A stretch of 64,000 nt of DNA, from assembly GCA_947501445.1 (NCBI GenBank), contig CANMVS010000008.1, positions 62,001 to 126,000 of the forward strand. Direction: 5' to 3'. Shown here piece by piece: positions 54,631 to 64,000 of this stretch; position 1 is the first letter of the stretch; the number at the start of each line of letters is the position of its first letter. Below the pieces are notes generated by a model. That model had not been told where the DNA came from, did no database searches, and saw only the letters and a program-made list of their open reading frames with translations. A program made the translations under genes and the position numbers. The stretch is from an uncultured Rhizobiaceae group bacterium (GTDB taxonomy: Bacteria > Pseudomonadota > Alphaproteobacteria > Rhizobiales > Rhizobiaceae).

Positions 54631-55467
54631 ATGAAAAAGCTTGTCTCGACACTTCTGTCGCTGACCGTTGTTGCGGCACTGGGTACTTCTGCGGCGCTGG
54701 CCGCAGAGGGTAGTGAACACAGCAAAGCACCCAAAGAAGTGGATTGGTCCTTTGCCGGTCCTTTCGGCACCTATGACAAGGGGCAGCTTCAACGGGGCCT
54801 CAAAGTCTATGTTGAAGTATGTGCTGCGTGTCATTCGCTGGAAAGCATCGCATTTCGTAATTTCACCGATCTTGGTTATTCTGAAGACCAGGTTAAAACA
54901 CTGGCCGCAGACTACGAAGTAACCGACGGTCCGAATGATGAAGGTGAAATGTTTGAGCGGGCTGCAATCCTGTCGGATTATTTTCCCTCACCCTTCCCGA
55001 ATGAGGAAGCGGCTGCCTATGCAAACAACGGCGCACCACCGCCGGATCTTTCGCTGATGGCCAAGGCACGGGGCGCGATACGCGGGTTTCCAACTTTTGT
55101 TTTCGACATTTTCACCATGTATGCGGAGGGTGGACCGGACTATATTTATTCGCTGCTGTCCGGTTATGAGGAAGCACCACACGATGTCGTGGTCACTGAG
55201 GGAACCTACTACAATCCCTATTTCATGAATGGTGATTCTCTGGCGATGGCATCACCACTGTCAGATGAAATTGTGACTTATGATGATGGCACACCGGAAA
55301 CTGTGGATCAGTATAGCCGTGATGTATCCGCATTTCTCATGTGGGCCGCAGAGCCGCACATGGAGAAGCGCAAATCCTTGGGTTTCAAGGTTCTGCTCTT
55401 CCTGCTGATCTTTGCAGGTCTGCTTTATCTCACCAAGAAATCAATCTGGTCACGTGTAGAGCATTGA
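54631..55467 (+). CDS. petC: Cytochrome c1 of the bc1 complex
   Basis: A 278-residue periplasmic c-type cytochrome. The start is the ATG at 54631, with GGAAGGAA about 9 bp upstream. It begins with a signal peptide (MKKLVSTLLSLTVVAALGTS, cleavage near ALAAEG). The heme-binding site is CAACH in VEVCAACHSLESIAF. The probable Met axial ligand lies in the C-terminal half, and a C-terminal membrane anchor is VLLFLLIFAGLLYL. A terminator follows 30 bp after the stop. It completes the petABC operon that transfers electrons to cytochrome c. Confidence 0.96.
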   Translation: MKKLVSTLLSLTVVAALGTSAALAAEGSEHSKAPKEVDWSFAGPFGTYDKGQLQRGLKVYVEVCAACHSLESIAFRNFTDLGYSEDQVKTLAADYEVTDGPNDEGEMFERAAILSDYFPSPFPNEEAAAYANNGAPPPDLSLMAKARGAIRGFPTFVFDIFTMYAEGGPDYIYSLLSGYEEAPHDVVVTEGTYYNPYFMNGDSLAMASPLSDEIVTYDDGTPETVDQYSRDVSAFLMWAAEPHMEKRKSLGFKVLLFLLIFAGLLYLTKKSIWSRVEH

Positions 55468-55497
55468 CCTGAACAAAATAGTCAATAGAAATGCATC

Positions 55498-55523
55498 AGG
55501 CGGCCATGGGCCGCCTTTTGTTT
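55498..55523 (+). terminator. Rho-independent terminator of petABC
   Basis: AGGCGGCC (55498-55505), loop ATG, GGCCGCCT (55509-55516), then TTTGTTT. A perfect 8-bp GC-rich stem plus a T-run between petC and apt, which shows that apt has its own promoter or depends on read-through. Confidence 0.85.
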
Positions 55524-55562
55524 GGCTCCGATTGCGAGCGCACTGAACCATTGGGGGCTGAT

Positions 55563-56108
55563 ATGGATCAGACAATGACGGAAACGCTGCTTAACTCCAT
55601 TCGCACAATTCCGGACTATCCCAAGCCCGGTGTCCAGTTCCGTGATATCACGACGATGCTTGGCAATCCACGCGCCTTCCGGCGCTGTGTGGACGAATTG
55701 GTGCAGCCCTATGCGGGTACACGCATTGATCAGATTGCCGGTATCGAAGCGCGCGGTTTCATTCTGGGAGGTGCCATTGCCCATCAGTTGTCAGCAGGGT
55801 TTGTCCCAATCCGCAAAAAGGGCAAACTGCCCCACGACATTGTGCGGGTGGCCTACAGTCTGGAATATGGCGTTGATGAAATGGAAATGCACAAGGATGC
55901 AATCACGCCGGGGCAAAAGGTTATTCTGGTGGACGACCTGATTGCGACCGGTGGCACGGCTGAGGGCGCTGTCAAACTGCTGACCCAGATGGGTGCAGAT
56001 ATTGTTGCCGCCTGTTTTGTGATTGACCTGCCCGATCTGGGTGGCCGTAAAAAGCTCGAAGAGCTGGGTGTGACCGTGCGCACGCTGGTGGCGTTTGAAG
56101 GGGACTGA
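55563..56108 (+). CDS. apt: Adenine phosphoribosyltransferase
   Basis: A 181-residue enzyme that salvages adenine to AMP with PRPP. The start is the ATG at 55563 (GGGG about 8 bp upstream). The frame runs upstream through the petC terminator, which is not plausible. Typical blocks are [46 protein letters not shown] and the PRPP-binding loop [20 protein letters not shown]. The length is standard (about 180). The petABC-apt neighbourhood is common in Hyphomicrobiales. Repeat copy 5 follows 15 bp after the stop. Confidence 0.96.
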   Translation: MDQTMTETLLNSIRTIPDYPKPGVQFRDITTMLGNPRAFRRCVDELVQPYAGTRIDQIAGIEARGFILGGAIAHQLSAGFVPIRKKGKLPHDIVRVAYSLEYGVDEMEMHKDAITPGQKVILVDDLIATGGTAEGAVKLLTQMGADIVAACFVIDLPDLGGRKKLEELGVTVRTLVAFEGD

Positions 56109-56123
56109 ACGCCTGTTTCTCAT

Positions 56124-56228
56124 CTAGACCGTTTCACGTTTTGTCAGAAACGGAACAACGGTGTCGGCCTTTGATTTTCTTGATGCATTTAGGTTTTGCC
56201 AATTCCGTAAAAAACCTGAATTGTTTTA
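56124..56228 (-). repeat. RIME-like intergenic repeat, copy 5
   Basis: Inverted copy of the element. It begins CTAGACCGTTTCACG (56124) and ends CCTGAATTGTTTTA. Two arms are slightly degenerate. It lies between the convergent apt and NRPS genes and fills half of the 212-bp gap. It marks the border between the conserved petABC-apt block and the accessory NRPS. Confidence 0.83.
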
Positions 56229-56320
56229 GTGATGAAAATTGTACGATACTACATAATCATGATCGTTGTTTCGTATTACTCAGCGCAGTCATGCTTGACA
56301 TCGTGCTATCGGCCTAATGT

Positions 56321-59300
56321 TTAATGATTGAGGACCTTTATTTTTTTGTTCTTTTTTGGCCGACGCTGAGAAATCCATTTTAGCGGCATGGCCAACGACG
56401 TCTCAGTCGTACTTGGCGTGTGGCTTAATTCAAGCGAACGTGTTTGTCTCTGGCTGGCGTGGGTATCATTTGGCCGTTTCATTTCCCGGATCAACCATCC
56501 GGCTTCATGGTCAGGATTTTCGAGCATCAGTGTGTTGGCCTTGGCCAGCCAGTTATCCCAACTGCAGGTCCGCAAAGGTATGCCAATTTCCTTCGCAGCC
56601 CTCATTATGTGCGAGACTAATATTTCTGAATGATCGAAGAGATGAAAATTGCACCCGTTTTTTGTTGCTGACGTATTTGTGCCGACAATGCGGCTAGCAG
56701 CTTGATCAACATTGATTGCGAAAATATCAGTTTTAGGAATATCAGGCAGAAATTCCGAGTCCAATACTATCGAGAGTAGTGCGGTTCCGGTATCCCGGGT
56801 ATCGTACCATCCGGTGTGTGAGTCCCCAATAATCAAGCCGGGTCGGTGAATTGCGATTGGAAAACCGCGCAGGCGTGCTCGAAGTAGTATCTGCTCAGCC
56901 ACCCACTTGCTTTGTGCATAGCCTCCTGTTTCAACTGGCTGCGCGGGGAAGCTGGCAGGGTCTAGTTGCAGTGGATTTTCATCACCGAACACACTAATCG
57001 TAGAGATGAAGTGCATTGCTTTTGGGCGCTGGCAAACTATGAGTTTCATGAGTTCCACGACACTCAATACGTTGGCCGTTCGGAGTCCGCGATAAGATTT
57101 TACAAAATTAACATCGGCTGCATTGTGTACTATAACATCACAATTTGATGCAATTGTTTGATAATGCTCTATTTCTAACCCAAAATTGGGCTTGCACAAG
57201 TCGCCACATACTACATGAACTCGGGCTGCAAAATCTTTAACGTCTACCGATATCTCCGACAATGCGTTACCAAGTCGCCGCTCCGCATCCTGGTGGTCTG
57301 TTCCCCTTACTAAACAATAAATCGGTGCTGTTCCAGATACCAGAAGTTCTTTCAGTATATATCGACCTAGGAACCCGGTGGCCCCGGTTACGAGAACGCC
57401 TGCGCAGTGCCGCAACGAAACATCAGTCACATATCCTAACGGCATCAATTCTTCTGCGAGGTCAACATCTTCTAATGGATTGGCATCCAGGCCCTTGGGA
57501 CTGGCCAAAGTGCCATGCACCCAAGCTGCCAGTTCTGCAACACTCGGTGCTTCGAAGACAGCACGCAGAGGTAGTGATATGCCAATCGCTTCCTCAAGGT
57601 GTTTCACCAGACGTACGATCAATAGTGAATGGCCACCAAGATCAAAAAAATTATCGTGAATCCCGACTTTTTCCACATCTAAAATGTCGGAAAAGGCACT
57701 AGCAATGGCAATTTCAACCTCTTCATTTGGTGCCACATAGACAGACTGTTGTACGTTAACTTTCACACCCAGAAGACTTTTGCGATCCACCTTGCCTGAT
57801 GATGTCAACGGTATGCGGTCTATGAAGGCAAAGCCGCTCGGGATCATATGATTTGGAAGACTTTGCATGAGCTCACTGCGTATCGATCTAACATCAACAA
57901 GACTATCAATATCAAGGATACGAACAGCACCATCGTGGTCATCGTTGGTCTGTGCATCAACATTCTCCGGCACCATAAAGGCAATCAGCCGAATATTGCC
58001 GGTCCTGTCCGTCCTGGTCTCCACAACAGCCTGGGTTATGCCATCGCATGCTTGAAGTGCCATCTCAATCTCGCCAAGCTCAACACGCATACCGCGAATA
58101 TTGACCTGAAAATCCGAACGGCCCGAAAACTCCAATGTACCATCCGCCCGCCAGCGGGCAATATCACCGGTACAGTACAACCGTGCACCGGCTTCATCGC
58201 TGAAGGGATCGGCGATGAACTTCATTGACGTTAATCCTGGCTGGCCGACATAGCCGCGTCCGACTTGAACACCACCTATCAAAAGTTCGCCTAAAACACC
58301 AACCGGCTGCGGCATCAAATATTCATCGACGACATATGCCTGTGTGTTGGAAATGGGAGCACCTATGGGAGGGGGCGTTCCAATTTTTTGATCATTTATG
58401 GCAAAACAGGAGGCTGTAATCGAGGTTTCTGTTGGGCCATATGCATTAAATATGCGTTTGGTTGGAAGTTCCTTAATGTTTTCGGACAGAATAAGAGTCT
58501 CCCCACCAAACACAATTACATCGAGTGTATGTCCGCTCAATCGCAGTAATTGTCCGAAGGCCGGAGGACAGTCAAACTGCGTAATTCGATAATCTGCCAA
58601 AAATTCAGACATGCGGTCTGGCGATGTTGCGACAGCCTTCGGTACGCTGATGAGCACCGCTCCACATGTGAGGCTCGATGCGATTTCACTTATGGAGACG
58701 TCAAATCCGATTGACGCAAACTGGGCGACTCGACTCTGCCTATTTGTACCAAATTTCTGATTCTGAGATCGTATCAGATTAAACAGACCCTTGTGGTGAA
58801 GGGCAACTCCCTTTGGCCTTCCCGTGGATCCAGAGGTATATATGATGTAAGCTAAATTGTTAGAGCGGGGAAATGAAAGTTGTTTCTTATTCACGGTGGC
58901 AGCAAACGGTCGGACACCAATGGCGGAGGATGTGCCTCTATCATCCAGAAAAATGGTCTGCACTGAAATTTCAGGCAGAACACCCGCTAGTCCAAGTGTA
59001 GTGATCACCATGTTGGCCCCGCCATCCTCCAGCATAAAATTTATCCGGTCCTTCGGATAATCCGGATCAAGCGGGAGATAGGCGCCGCCCGCCTTCCATA
59101 TGCCAAGCAACGTAACAATCAATTCCAGAGAATGCTCAAGGCAGACCCCGACAACACATTCAGGACCAACACCCTGATCGATCAGATGATATGCTAGCCG
59201 ATTAGATGCTGCATCAAGATCACCGTAGGTCTGTTCCCTGTTTCCATCGATCACTGCAATCGCCTCAGATCTTTCATCAGCTTGCTCTTTGAACAAATCA

Positions 59301-62300
59301 ACAACCGTCATATCTCGGGGATAATTCATAGTTGTGTTGTTGAATTGTGATTGAATGAGTGACCGCCCAATGTCACCAAGTAGATCAATACGTCCGATGG
59401 AAATGTCTGGTGTAACAACCACAGCAGTCAAAATTCGCTGCAACATTGAAATCATATTCTCAGCTGTGGCCATATCAAACAACTGTGTTGCAAAGGTCAA
59501 TGAACCACTTAATCCATTTGGCGATTCTGCCAAATCAAGCAGCAGTTCGAACTGAGTGGTCTCGATATCACTTTCAAACTGAGTTGTCTCAATGCCTATG
59601 AGATCTAATACCTCAACATTATTTGATGGATTTTGGAGAACAAACATAACCTGCACAAGCGGTGCGTGACTCATCGTACGTGCTGGTGCCACAGCCTCAA
59701 CAACCGCTTCGAAGGGAACAGCCCCATGTTCGAAAGCGGCCAGCGCTGAATTTTTTGTTGAACGAACCTGATCCCGAAATGAGTCGAGATCATCAAATTG
59801 ATGTCGCAGCGCCACTGTGTTAACGAAAAAACCGACTAGGCGCTCAAGTTCAACGCGTGCGCGACCGGCCACTGCCGTTCCAATTACAAGGGTTTCATCG
59901 CCACCTATGCGATGCAAGAGTGAGGCAAATGCCGCCTCAAGCACCATGAACAAGGTTGCACCCTCTGATGTGGCGAGTTCTTTGAGACCGGTTAAGATCT
60001 CGGTTGAAATTTCGACTGATAAGGAACAACCGGAATAATCCGTTGTCTCCAATCGGGATCGATCAAACGGCAGGTTGATTGCTTCTGGAACATCACGGAG
60101 ATTGTCGCGCCACCATGCAATTTCGGCATCAAATCGATCTCCTGACAAGATGTCACGCTGCCACACGGTATAATCAGCGTATTGAATTGGTAGTTCAGGT
60201 AATTTCGTGGATGCCCCTGACACATCTGCGTTATAGAGCACAGATACCTCGTTAAGCAAAAGCCCCACCGACCAACCATCAAGAACAGTGTGATGGCCGG
60301 TCACCACCAGCACATTTTGCTGATCTTTTACTCTCAACAGGTGGCTGCGGAACAAGGGGCCCTGATGCAGGATGAACGGTCCACCCGTTAGCGTTTTGAC
60401 GCGAGCCATTAGCGCACTTGTGTTTAAATCAGTGGCATCTTCTTCAATCAGATCAAAACCGCTGCTTTCAACAGGTCGGATCAGCTGCACCGGATATTCA
60501 CCCGCATCGATAAATACTGTGCGCAGGCTTTCATGACGGGCGACAATGTTTGACAGGGCATTTGACAGAGCGTTTACATCCAGGGGGCCAACCAGCTCAA
60601 CGGCACCAGCGATATTATAAACCGCCTCGGAATTGGCGTTCAGTCGATCCAGGAACCACAGTCGTTCCTGCTGGAATGACAAAGGTACCGGAATTGATTG
60701 ATCAACCTTGGTAATCGGGCGAGCAGCTTGCCAATTCGCCGAAACATCTTCCAAGGCCGTGCCAAGCTCTGAAACAGTTGGAGTCTCAAAAACGGTGCGC
60801 AATGTCAGAGTTTTGCCTGTTGTTGCTTCTAAGCGCGCAACAAGGCGTACCGCCAGAAGCGAATGGCCACCAAGGTCAAAAAAACTGTCTTCGGCACCGA
60901 CCTGATCAACACCAAGCAGATCGGACATAGCTTCTGCTACCAGAGTTTCGGCCTTGCTGCGCGGTGCGACGTAGGCGGTGCGAGCCAAGGTAGCTTCCAC
61001 GTCGGGCAATGCCTTGCGTTCCAGCTTACCTGACACATTCAGGGGCAAATTCGTCAGGCCGATAAAACCAGTCGGTATCATGTGCTCTGGTAGCGTGTGT
61101 TTGAGTTGTGCGCGTACCAGTTCCAGATGGATGTGCTCGTCAAGCTCCAGAACTTGAGCGCCGCTTTTCTGAAACACAGATTCACCGTCAGATGCAAAGC
61201 GGCTTGAATTGGCAACTTGTTTGTCTGGCACAATATACGCAACCAGAAGAGTATTATCCTCGTCATCTTTGCGGGCAGCAACGGCAGCCTGTGAAATCCC
61301 TTCACAGGCGATGAGCGCCGCTTCGATTTCACCCAGTTCCACTCGCATACCACGGATTTTTACTTGGGTGTCAAAACGACCGATAAATTCAAGTGTTCCA
61401 TTCGCACGCCAACGAACCATGTCTCCTGTGCGGTATACTCGCGCTCCGGCCTTTGAACTAAATGGATCAGCTATGAATTTTTCTGCCGTGAAGCCGGAAC
61501 GCCCAAGATAACCACGAGTAACCTGTTCACCACCTATCAGCAATTCTCCGGTGACGCCAATTGGCAGCGGCTGCAATTGTCTGTCCACAACATATACCTG
61601 AACATTGGACAAAGGCGATCCAATTGGAATTGTTTCAGTCGCCGCATGCACTGACTGCATCAAAGTTGTAACTGTTGTCTCTGTTGGACCATAGGCATTC
61701 CAAAGAGTTCCCTTCAGGCACATTAGGCGATGTGCCAGCTCTTTTGTGAGTGTTTCTGCACCTGCCAACATGATGACGTTGCGATCGACATGCCAACCGT
61801 CATCCAGCAACATTTTCCATACCGAGGGCGTGGTGTTGACATATGAAGTTGCTGTGGAGTGTGCCAGATTTGCAAGATATTTGTTTTCCCCGAGACGCTT
61901 TCTGTCGGCAAGCACCAAACAGGCACCAATAGTCAACGGGAGGAGAAAATCCTGTAAGGAGACGTCGAAGGTTGCTGCTGTAATCGACAGGACAACATCG
62001 GAGCTATCCAGCGTCACCGCTTTTTGAATACTTCTGACAAAGTTCGAAAGTGAACCATAAGGCACACCGACGCCTTTTGGTCCGCCGGTTGATCCAGATG
62101 TATATATTATATAAGCGAGAACCGATGGTGTTAGTTCGGCTAATCTTTCAATATCCAAGACCGGGCTGGTATTTTGTTCAGATATGGTTGATGTGGTTGC
62201 TGTATCGTCGAGCAAAATCAATGTCGACGATAATAGAGGTGTGGTGACAATAATATTATCTACCGACACCGGCAGGTTTGCGGCAAGCGCTTTGATTGTC

Positions 62301-63985
62301 ACGATGACAGTTGCACCAGAGTCATCTAGCAAAACAGAGTTCCGTTCCTTGGGATAATCGGGATCTAGCGGCAGATAGACCCCACCAGCTTTTAAGATAC
62401 CCAATAAAACTACTATTAGATCCTGGTTGCGTGCCAGGCACACGCCAACAACAACCTCAGGTCCTACACCTAATCCGATTAAGTAACGTGCCATACGATT
62501 TGAAGCCGCTTCCAGTTCACGGTAGGTAAGTTGGCCACTGTCATCGACAATGGCAACTGACCAGGGATGCAGGGTTGCCTGCTGGCAGAACATGTCAACC
62601 ACCGTTTTGTTGCGAGGGTGTTTAACTGCTGTGTCATTGAATTTTGAGATAGTTAAAATGCGTTCATCGTCGCCCATAATCGGCACATCCGCAATTTTCG
62701 TACCGGGGTTTGTCGCCAGCAATCGCAATGTCTGATCTGCGAACATGACAATGCGGTCAAGGTGTCGATTGATTGTGGTTTCTTCAAATACTGCGGCATT
62801 GAAACGAACATCCAGCTCTATCGGAGTAGTCCACCCCGCTTGGGTGTACAAAATGGACATGCCTCGTTCATGACTCGTCAACCCTTGTACTTGAGCAGGT
62901 TGATTTTCAATTGACGGACCTCGGCGTAATATTAGAGCGTTGACAGTCACATCACCGTGCCGATCATCGAGGCCGGTATCGCGAACAATATCACCAATTG
63001 CTACCTTTCCATGTTTCAACGCTTCTTTATGCATGGCAGCGGCATTGAGCAGGCATGCATTGATCGGGGAGCCCGCAGGAAAAGAAATACGAACTGGAAC
63101 TAAATTGACAAAGTTGCCCGGTATTTTCAGCGTTTGTCTTGTTCTGTTGATGTAGGGAACAGAAAATACAACATCTTGTTCGTCGGCAATGCGGGACAGA
63201 TATAGTCCGGTGATGCCAGTTAGAAGTTCTGCCGGCGACAATGTGAGTAACTCAGCTGCAAGTGACAGGGCAGCAACCACCGAATCGGGAAGCACCCGCC
63301 TACGAGATTGAACGTTCCAGGCCAACGTCTTTTGGTGAGGCTGATCAGCTATTGCGTTAATCAGCGGCGCGTCGTGTCCTTCATCAACAAACGTATGCCA
63401 GTAGCTCATGTCTTCATCGTAGGCTGCGGACCAACGATAAAGTTGTTGCTCTTTTAACGACGGCAGGAATTTTCGATCCAGGTCCAGCGGGCGGCTCGGG
63501 TATTGCTTCAAAGTCTCATAATTTTGGCAAATGAGTTCAAAGTACCGAACAGCGGATAGCCCATCGGCAAAAAGATGATGGGCACACTGGGCGACTACAA
63601 CTTCGCTTGGTGTTATGAAAACAGCAAATCCCGCACCGTCGTTTTTTGTTGTCTTCTGTTGATGCCATTCAAGCACCTCAATTGGGCCGGAAGGTGAGGC
63701 CGTAAGCTTGTGCAGATGAATGAGTTCAATGTCCAAGGTTGGGTTTCGGGACACGAATTGAAGTGCATGCTCAGTTACGTTCAGCCAGGCCGACTGACAT
63801 TGCTGGATGGTAGCTTGTATTGCCAACTTTAGGCGATCAGAATTGACATAGGGTGGGCAGTTCAAAACACAAAGATACGTAAAGTTTGTGCCCGATGGAG
63901 CAGCATGCTGGGCAAACCACAACCCCTCCTGATCGCGTGACAGGGGGTATAGCGCTCCTGTAGTTTCAGGTGGATGGTTTATCAT
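56321..63985 (-). CDS. Dimodular non-ribosomal peptide synthetase with terminal thioester reductase
   Basis: A 2,554-residue NRPS with domains C1 (about 10-430, HHLFADG at 136-142), A1 (about 455-950), PCP1 (Ser1042 in GGHSLLA), C2 (about 1095-1510, HHTVLDG at 1231-1237), A2 (about 1535-2030), PCP2 (Ser2120) and reductase (about 2195-2470; TGATGFLG for NAD(P)H, catalytic Tyr2356 and Lys2360 in GYAQSKW). Both A domains keep the core motifs (YTSGSTG, NAYGPTE, RGMRVELGEIE), so all domains look active. The terminal reductase should release a dipeptide-type aldehyde or alcohol. A C domain before the first A domain implies N-acylation or transfer from another synthetase. Specificity residues read by eye are D-V-Q-N-M-A-A-V-T for A1 and D-V-S-D-I-F-A-I-T for A2, which match no substrate I can name. 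A basic tail of about 60 residues follows the reductase. The gene looks AT-richer than petABC. Confidence 0.93.
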   Translation of the reverse strand: MINHPPETTGALYPLSRDQEGLWFAQHAAPSGTNFTYLCVLNCPPYVNSDRLKLAIQATIQQCQSAWLNVTEHALQFVSRNPTLDIELIHLHKLTASPSGPIEVLEWHQQKTTKNDGAGFAVFITPSEVVVAQCAHHLFADGLSAVRYFELICQNYETLKQYPSRPLDLDRKFLPSLKEQQLYRWSAAYDEDMSYWHTFVDEGHDAPLINAIADQPHQKTLAWNVQSRRRVLPDSVVAALSLAAELLTLSPAELLTGITGLYLSRIADEQDVVFSVPYINRTRQTLKIPGNFVNLVPVRISFPAGSPINACLLNAAAMHKEALKHGKVAIGDIVRDTGLDDRHGDVTVNALILRRGPSIENQPAQVQGLTSHERGMSILYTQAGWTTPIELDVRFNAAVFEETTINRHLDRIVMFADQTLRLLATNPGTKIADVPIMGDDERILTISKFNDTAVKHPRNKTVVDMFCQQATLHPWSVAIVDDSGQLTYRELEAASNRMARYLIGLGVGPEVVVGVCLARNQDLIVVLLGILKAGGVYLPLDPDYPKERNSVLLDDSGATVIVTIKALAANLPVSVDNIIVTTPLLSSTLILLDDTATTSTISEQNTSPVLDIERLAELTPSVLAYIIYTSGSTGGPKGVGVPYGSLSNFVRSIQKAVTLDSSDVVLSITAATFDVSLQDFLLPLTIGACLVLADRKRLGENKYLANLAHSTATSYVNTTPSVWKMLLDDGWHVDRNVIMLAGAETLTKELAHRLMCLKGTLWNAYGPTETTVTTLMQSVHAATETIPIGSPLSNVQVYVVDRQLQPLPIGVTGELLIGGEQVTRGYLGRSGFTAEKFIADPFSSKAGARVYRTGDMVRWRANGTLEFIGRFDTQVKIRGMRVELGEIEAALIACEGISQAAVAARKDDEDNTLLVAYIVPDKQVANSSRFASDGESVFQKSGAQVLELDEHIHLELVRAQLKHTLPEHMIPTGFIGLTNLPLNVSGKLERKALPDVEATLARTAYVAPRSKAETLVAEAMSDLLGVDQVGAEDSFFDLGGHSLLAVRLVARLEATTGKTLTLRTVFETPTVSELGTALEDVSANWQAARPITKVDQSIPVPLSFQQERLWFLDRLNANSEAVYNIAGAVELVGPLDVNALSNALSNIVARHESLRTVFIDAGEYPVQLIRPVESSGFDLIEEDATDLNTSALMARVKTLTGGPFILHQGPLFRSHLLRVKDQQNVLVVTGHHTVLDGWSVGLLLNEVSVLYNADVSGASTKLPELPIQYADYTVWQRDILSGDRFDAEIAWWRDNLRDVPEAINLPFDRSRLETTDYSGCSLSVEISTEILTGLKELATSEGATLFMVLEAAFASLLHRIGGDETLVIGTAVAGRARVELERLVGFFVNTVALRHQFDDLDSFRDQVRSTKNSALAAFEHGAVPFEAVVEAVAPARTMSHAPLVQVMFVLQNPSNNVEVLDLIGIETTQFESDIETTQFELLLDLAESPNGLSGSLTFATQLFDMATAENMISMLQRILTAVVVTPDISIGRIDLLGDIGRSLIQSQFNNTTMNYPRDMTVVDLFKEQADERSEAIAVIDGNREQTYGDLDAASNRLAYHLIDQGVGPECVVGVCLEHSLELIVTLLGIWKAGGAYLPLDPDYPKDRINFMLEDGGANMVITTLGLAGVLPEISVQTIFLDDRGTSSAIGVRPFAATVNKKQLSFPRSNNLAYIIYTSGSTGRPKGVALHHKGLFNLIRSQNQKFGTNRQSRVAQFASIGFDVSISEIASSLTCGAVLISVPKAVATSPDRMSEFLADYRITQFDCPPAFGQLLRLSGHTLDVIVFGGETLILSENIKELPTKRIFNAYGPTETSITASCFAINDQKIGTPPPIGAPISNTQAYVVDEYLMPQPVGVLGELLIGGVQVGRGYVGQPGLTSMKFIADPFSDEAGARLYCTGDIARWRADGTLEFSGRSDFQVNIRGMRVELGEIEMALQACDGITQAVVETRTDRTGNIRLIAFMVPENVDAQTNDDHDGAVRILDIDSLVDVRSIRSELMQSLPNHMIPSGFAFIDRIPLTSSGKVDRKSLLGVKVNVQQSVYVAPNEEVEIAIASAFSDILDVEKVGIHDNFFDLGGHSLLIVRLVKHLEEAIGISLPLRAVFEAPSVAELAAWVHGTLASPKGLDANPLEDVDLAEELMPLGYVTDVSLRHCAGVLVTGATGFLGRYILKELLVSGTAPIYCLVRGTDHQDAERRLGNALSEISVDVKDFAARVHVVCGDLCKPNFGLEIEHYQTIASNCDVIVHNAADVNFVKSYRGLRTANVLSVVELMKLIVCQRPKAMHFISTISVFGDENPLQLDPASFPAQPVETGGYAQSKWVAEQILLRARLRGFPIAIHRPGLIIGDSHTGWYDTRDTGTALLSIVLDSEFLPDIPKTDIFAINVDQAASRIVGTNTSATKNGCNFHLFDHSEILVSHIMRAAKEIGIPLRTCSWDNWLAKANTLMLENPDHEAGWLIREMKRPNDTHASQRQTRSLELSHTPSTTETSLAMPLKWISQRRPKKNKKIKVLNH

Positions 63986-64000
63986 GCGTTGAATGGTATT

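Overview
The window reads as chromosome of an alphaproteobacterium, most likely Hyphomicrobiales (Rhizobiales). The signs are a fused anthranilate synthase TrpE(G) behind a Trp leader peptide, an Lrp-type regulator divergent from a single-polypeptide PutA, a MoxR-DUF58-DUF4159 cluster, petA-petB-petC followed by apt, and about 105-bp two-palindrome intergenic repeats that resemble RIME/Bru-RS elements of Rhizobium and Brucella. The assignment rests on gene content only. I saw no tRNA, rRNA, transposase, integrase or CRISPR array.

Layout. (1) 1-5658: a tightly packed plus-strand operon of little-known proteins around an AAA+ ATPase, ending in a DUF2333-type membrane protein. (2) 5681-7788, minus strand: a HlyD-type adaptor and a FUSC-type inner-membrane protein, i.e. 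a small efflux pair. (3) 8123-16195: a 2,690-residue secreted adhesin of the two-partner (TpsA/FHA) type, with more than 30 GLUG motifs, nested internal duplications and no TpsB transporter in view. (4) 16566-26812: amino-acid and one-carbon metabolism: lrp/putA, fhs, trpE(G) with a leader-peptide attenuator, and leuA with a probable Leu leader. (5) 27006-31398: single housekeeping-type genes (hydrolase, phosphoesterase, glutathionyl-hydroquinone reductase, acetyltransferase). (6) 31420-38247, minus strand: the MoxR / DUF58 / DUF4159-BatA / vWA-like membrane cluster. (7) 38429-40937: DUF1285, Nudix and CCA-adding enzyme, coupled by ATGA overlaps. (8) 40938-45611: two previously unlisted micro-genes, a GlxA-type regulator divergent from an isochorismatase-fold hydrolase, hemF, two small conserved proteins and trmL. 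(9) 46095-56108: two paralogous ABC exporters flanking a large MscS-type channel, then the cytochrome bc1 operon and apt. (10) 56321-63985, minus strand: a dimodular non-ribosomal peptide synthetase ending in a thioester reductase, running out of the window.

How they work together. PutA makes glutamate from proline under an Lrp-like activator. Fhs makes 10-formyl-THF. trpE(G) and leuA are probably both controlled by ribosome-mediated attenuation. petABC is the respiratory complex III. The accessory layer is the giant adhesin, the NRPS and perhaps the AAA+ operon. Five copies of one intergenic repeat (16259, 26880, 30580, 45037, 56124) punctuate the boundaries between blocks. Starts were revised wherever a Shine-Dalgarno sequence or family alignment argued for an internal start, and each such choice is stated in its entry.
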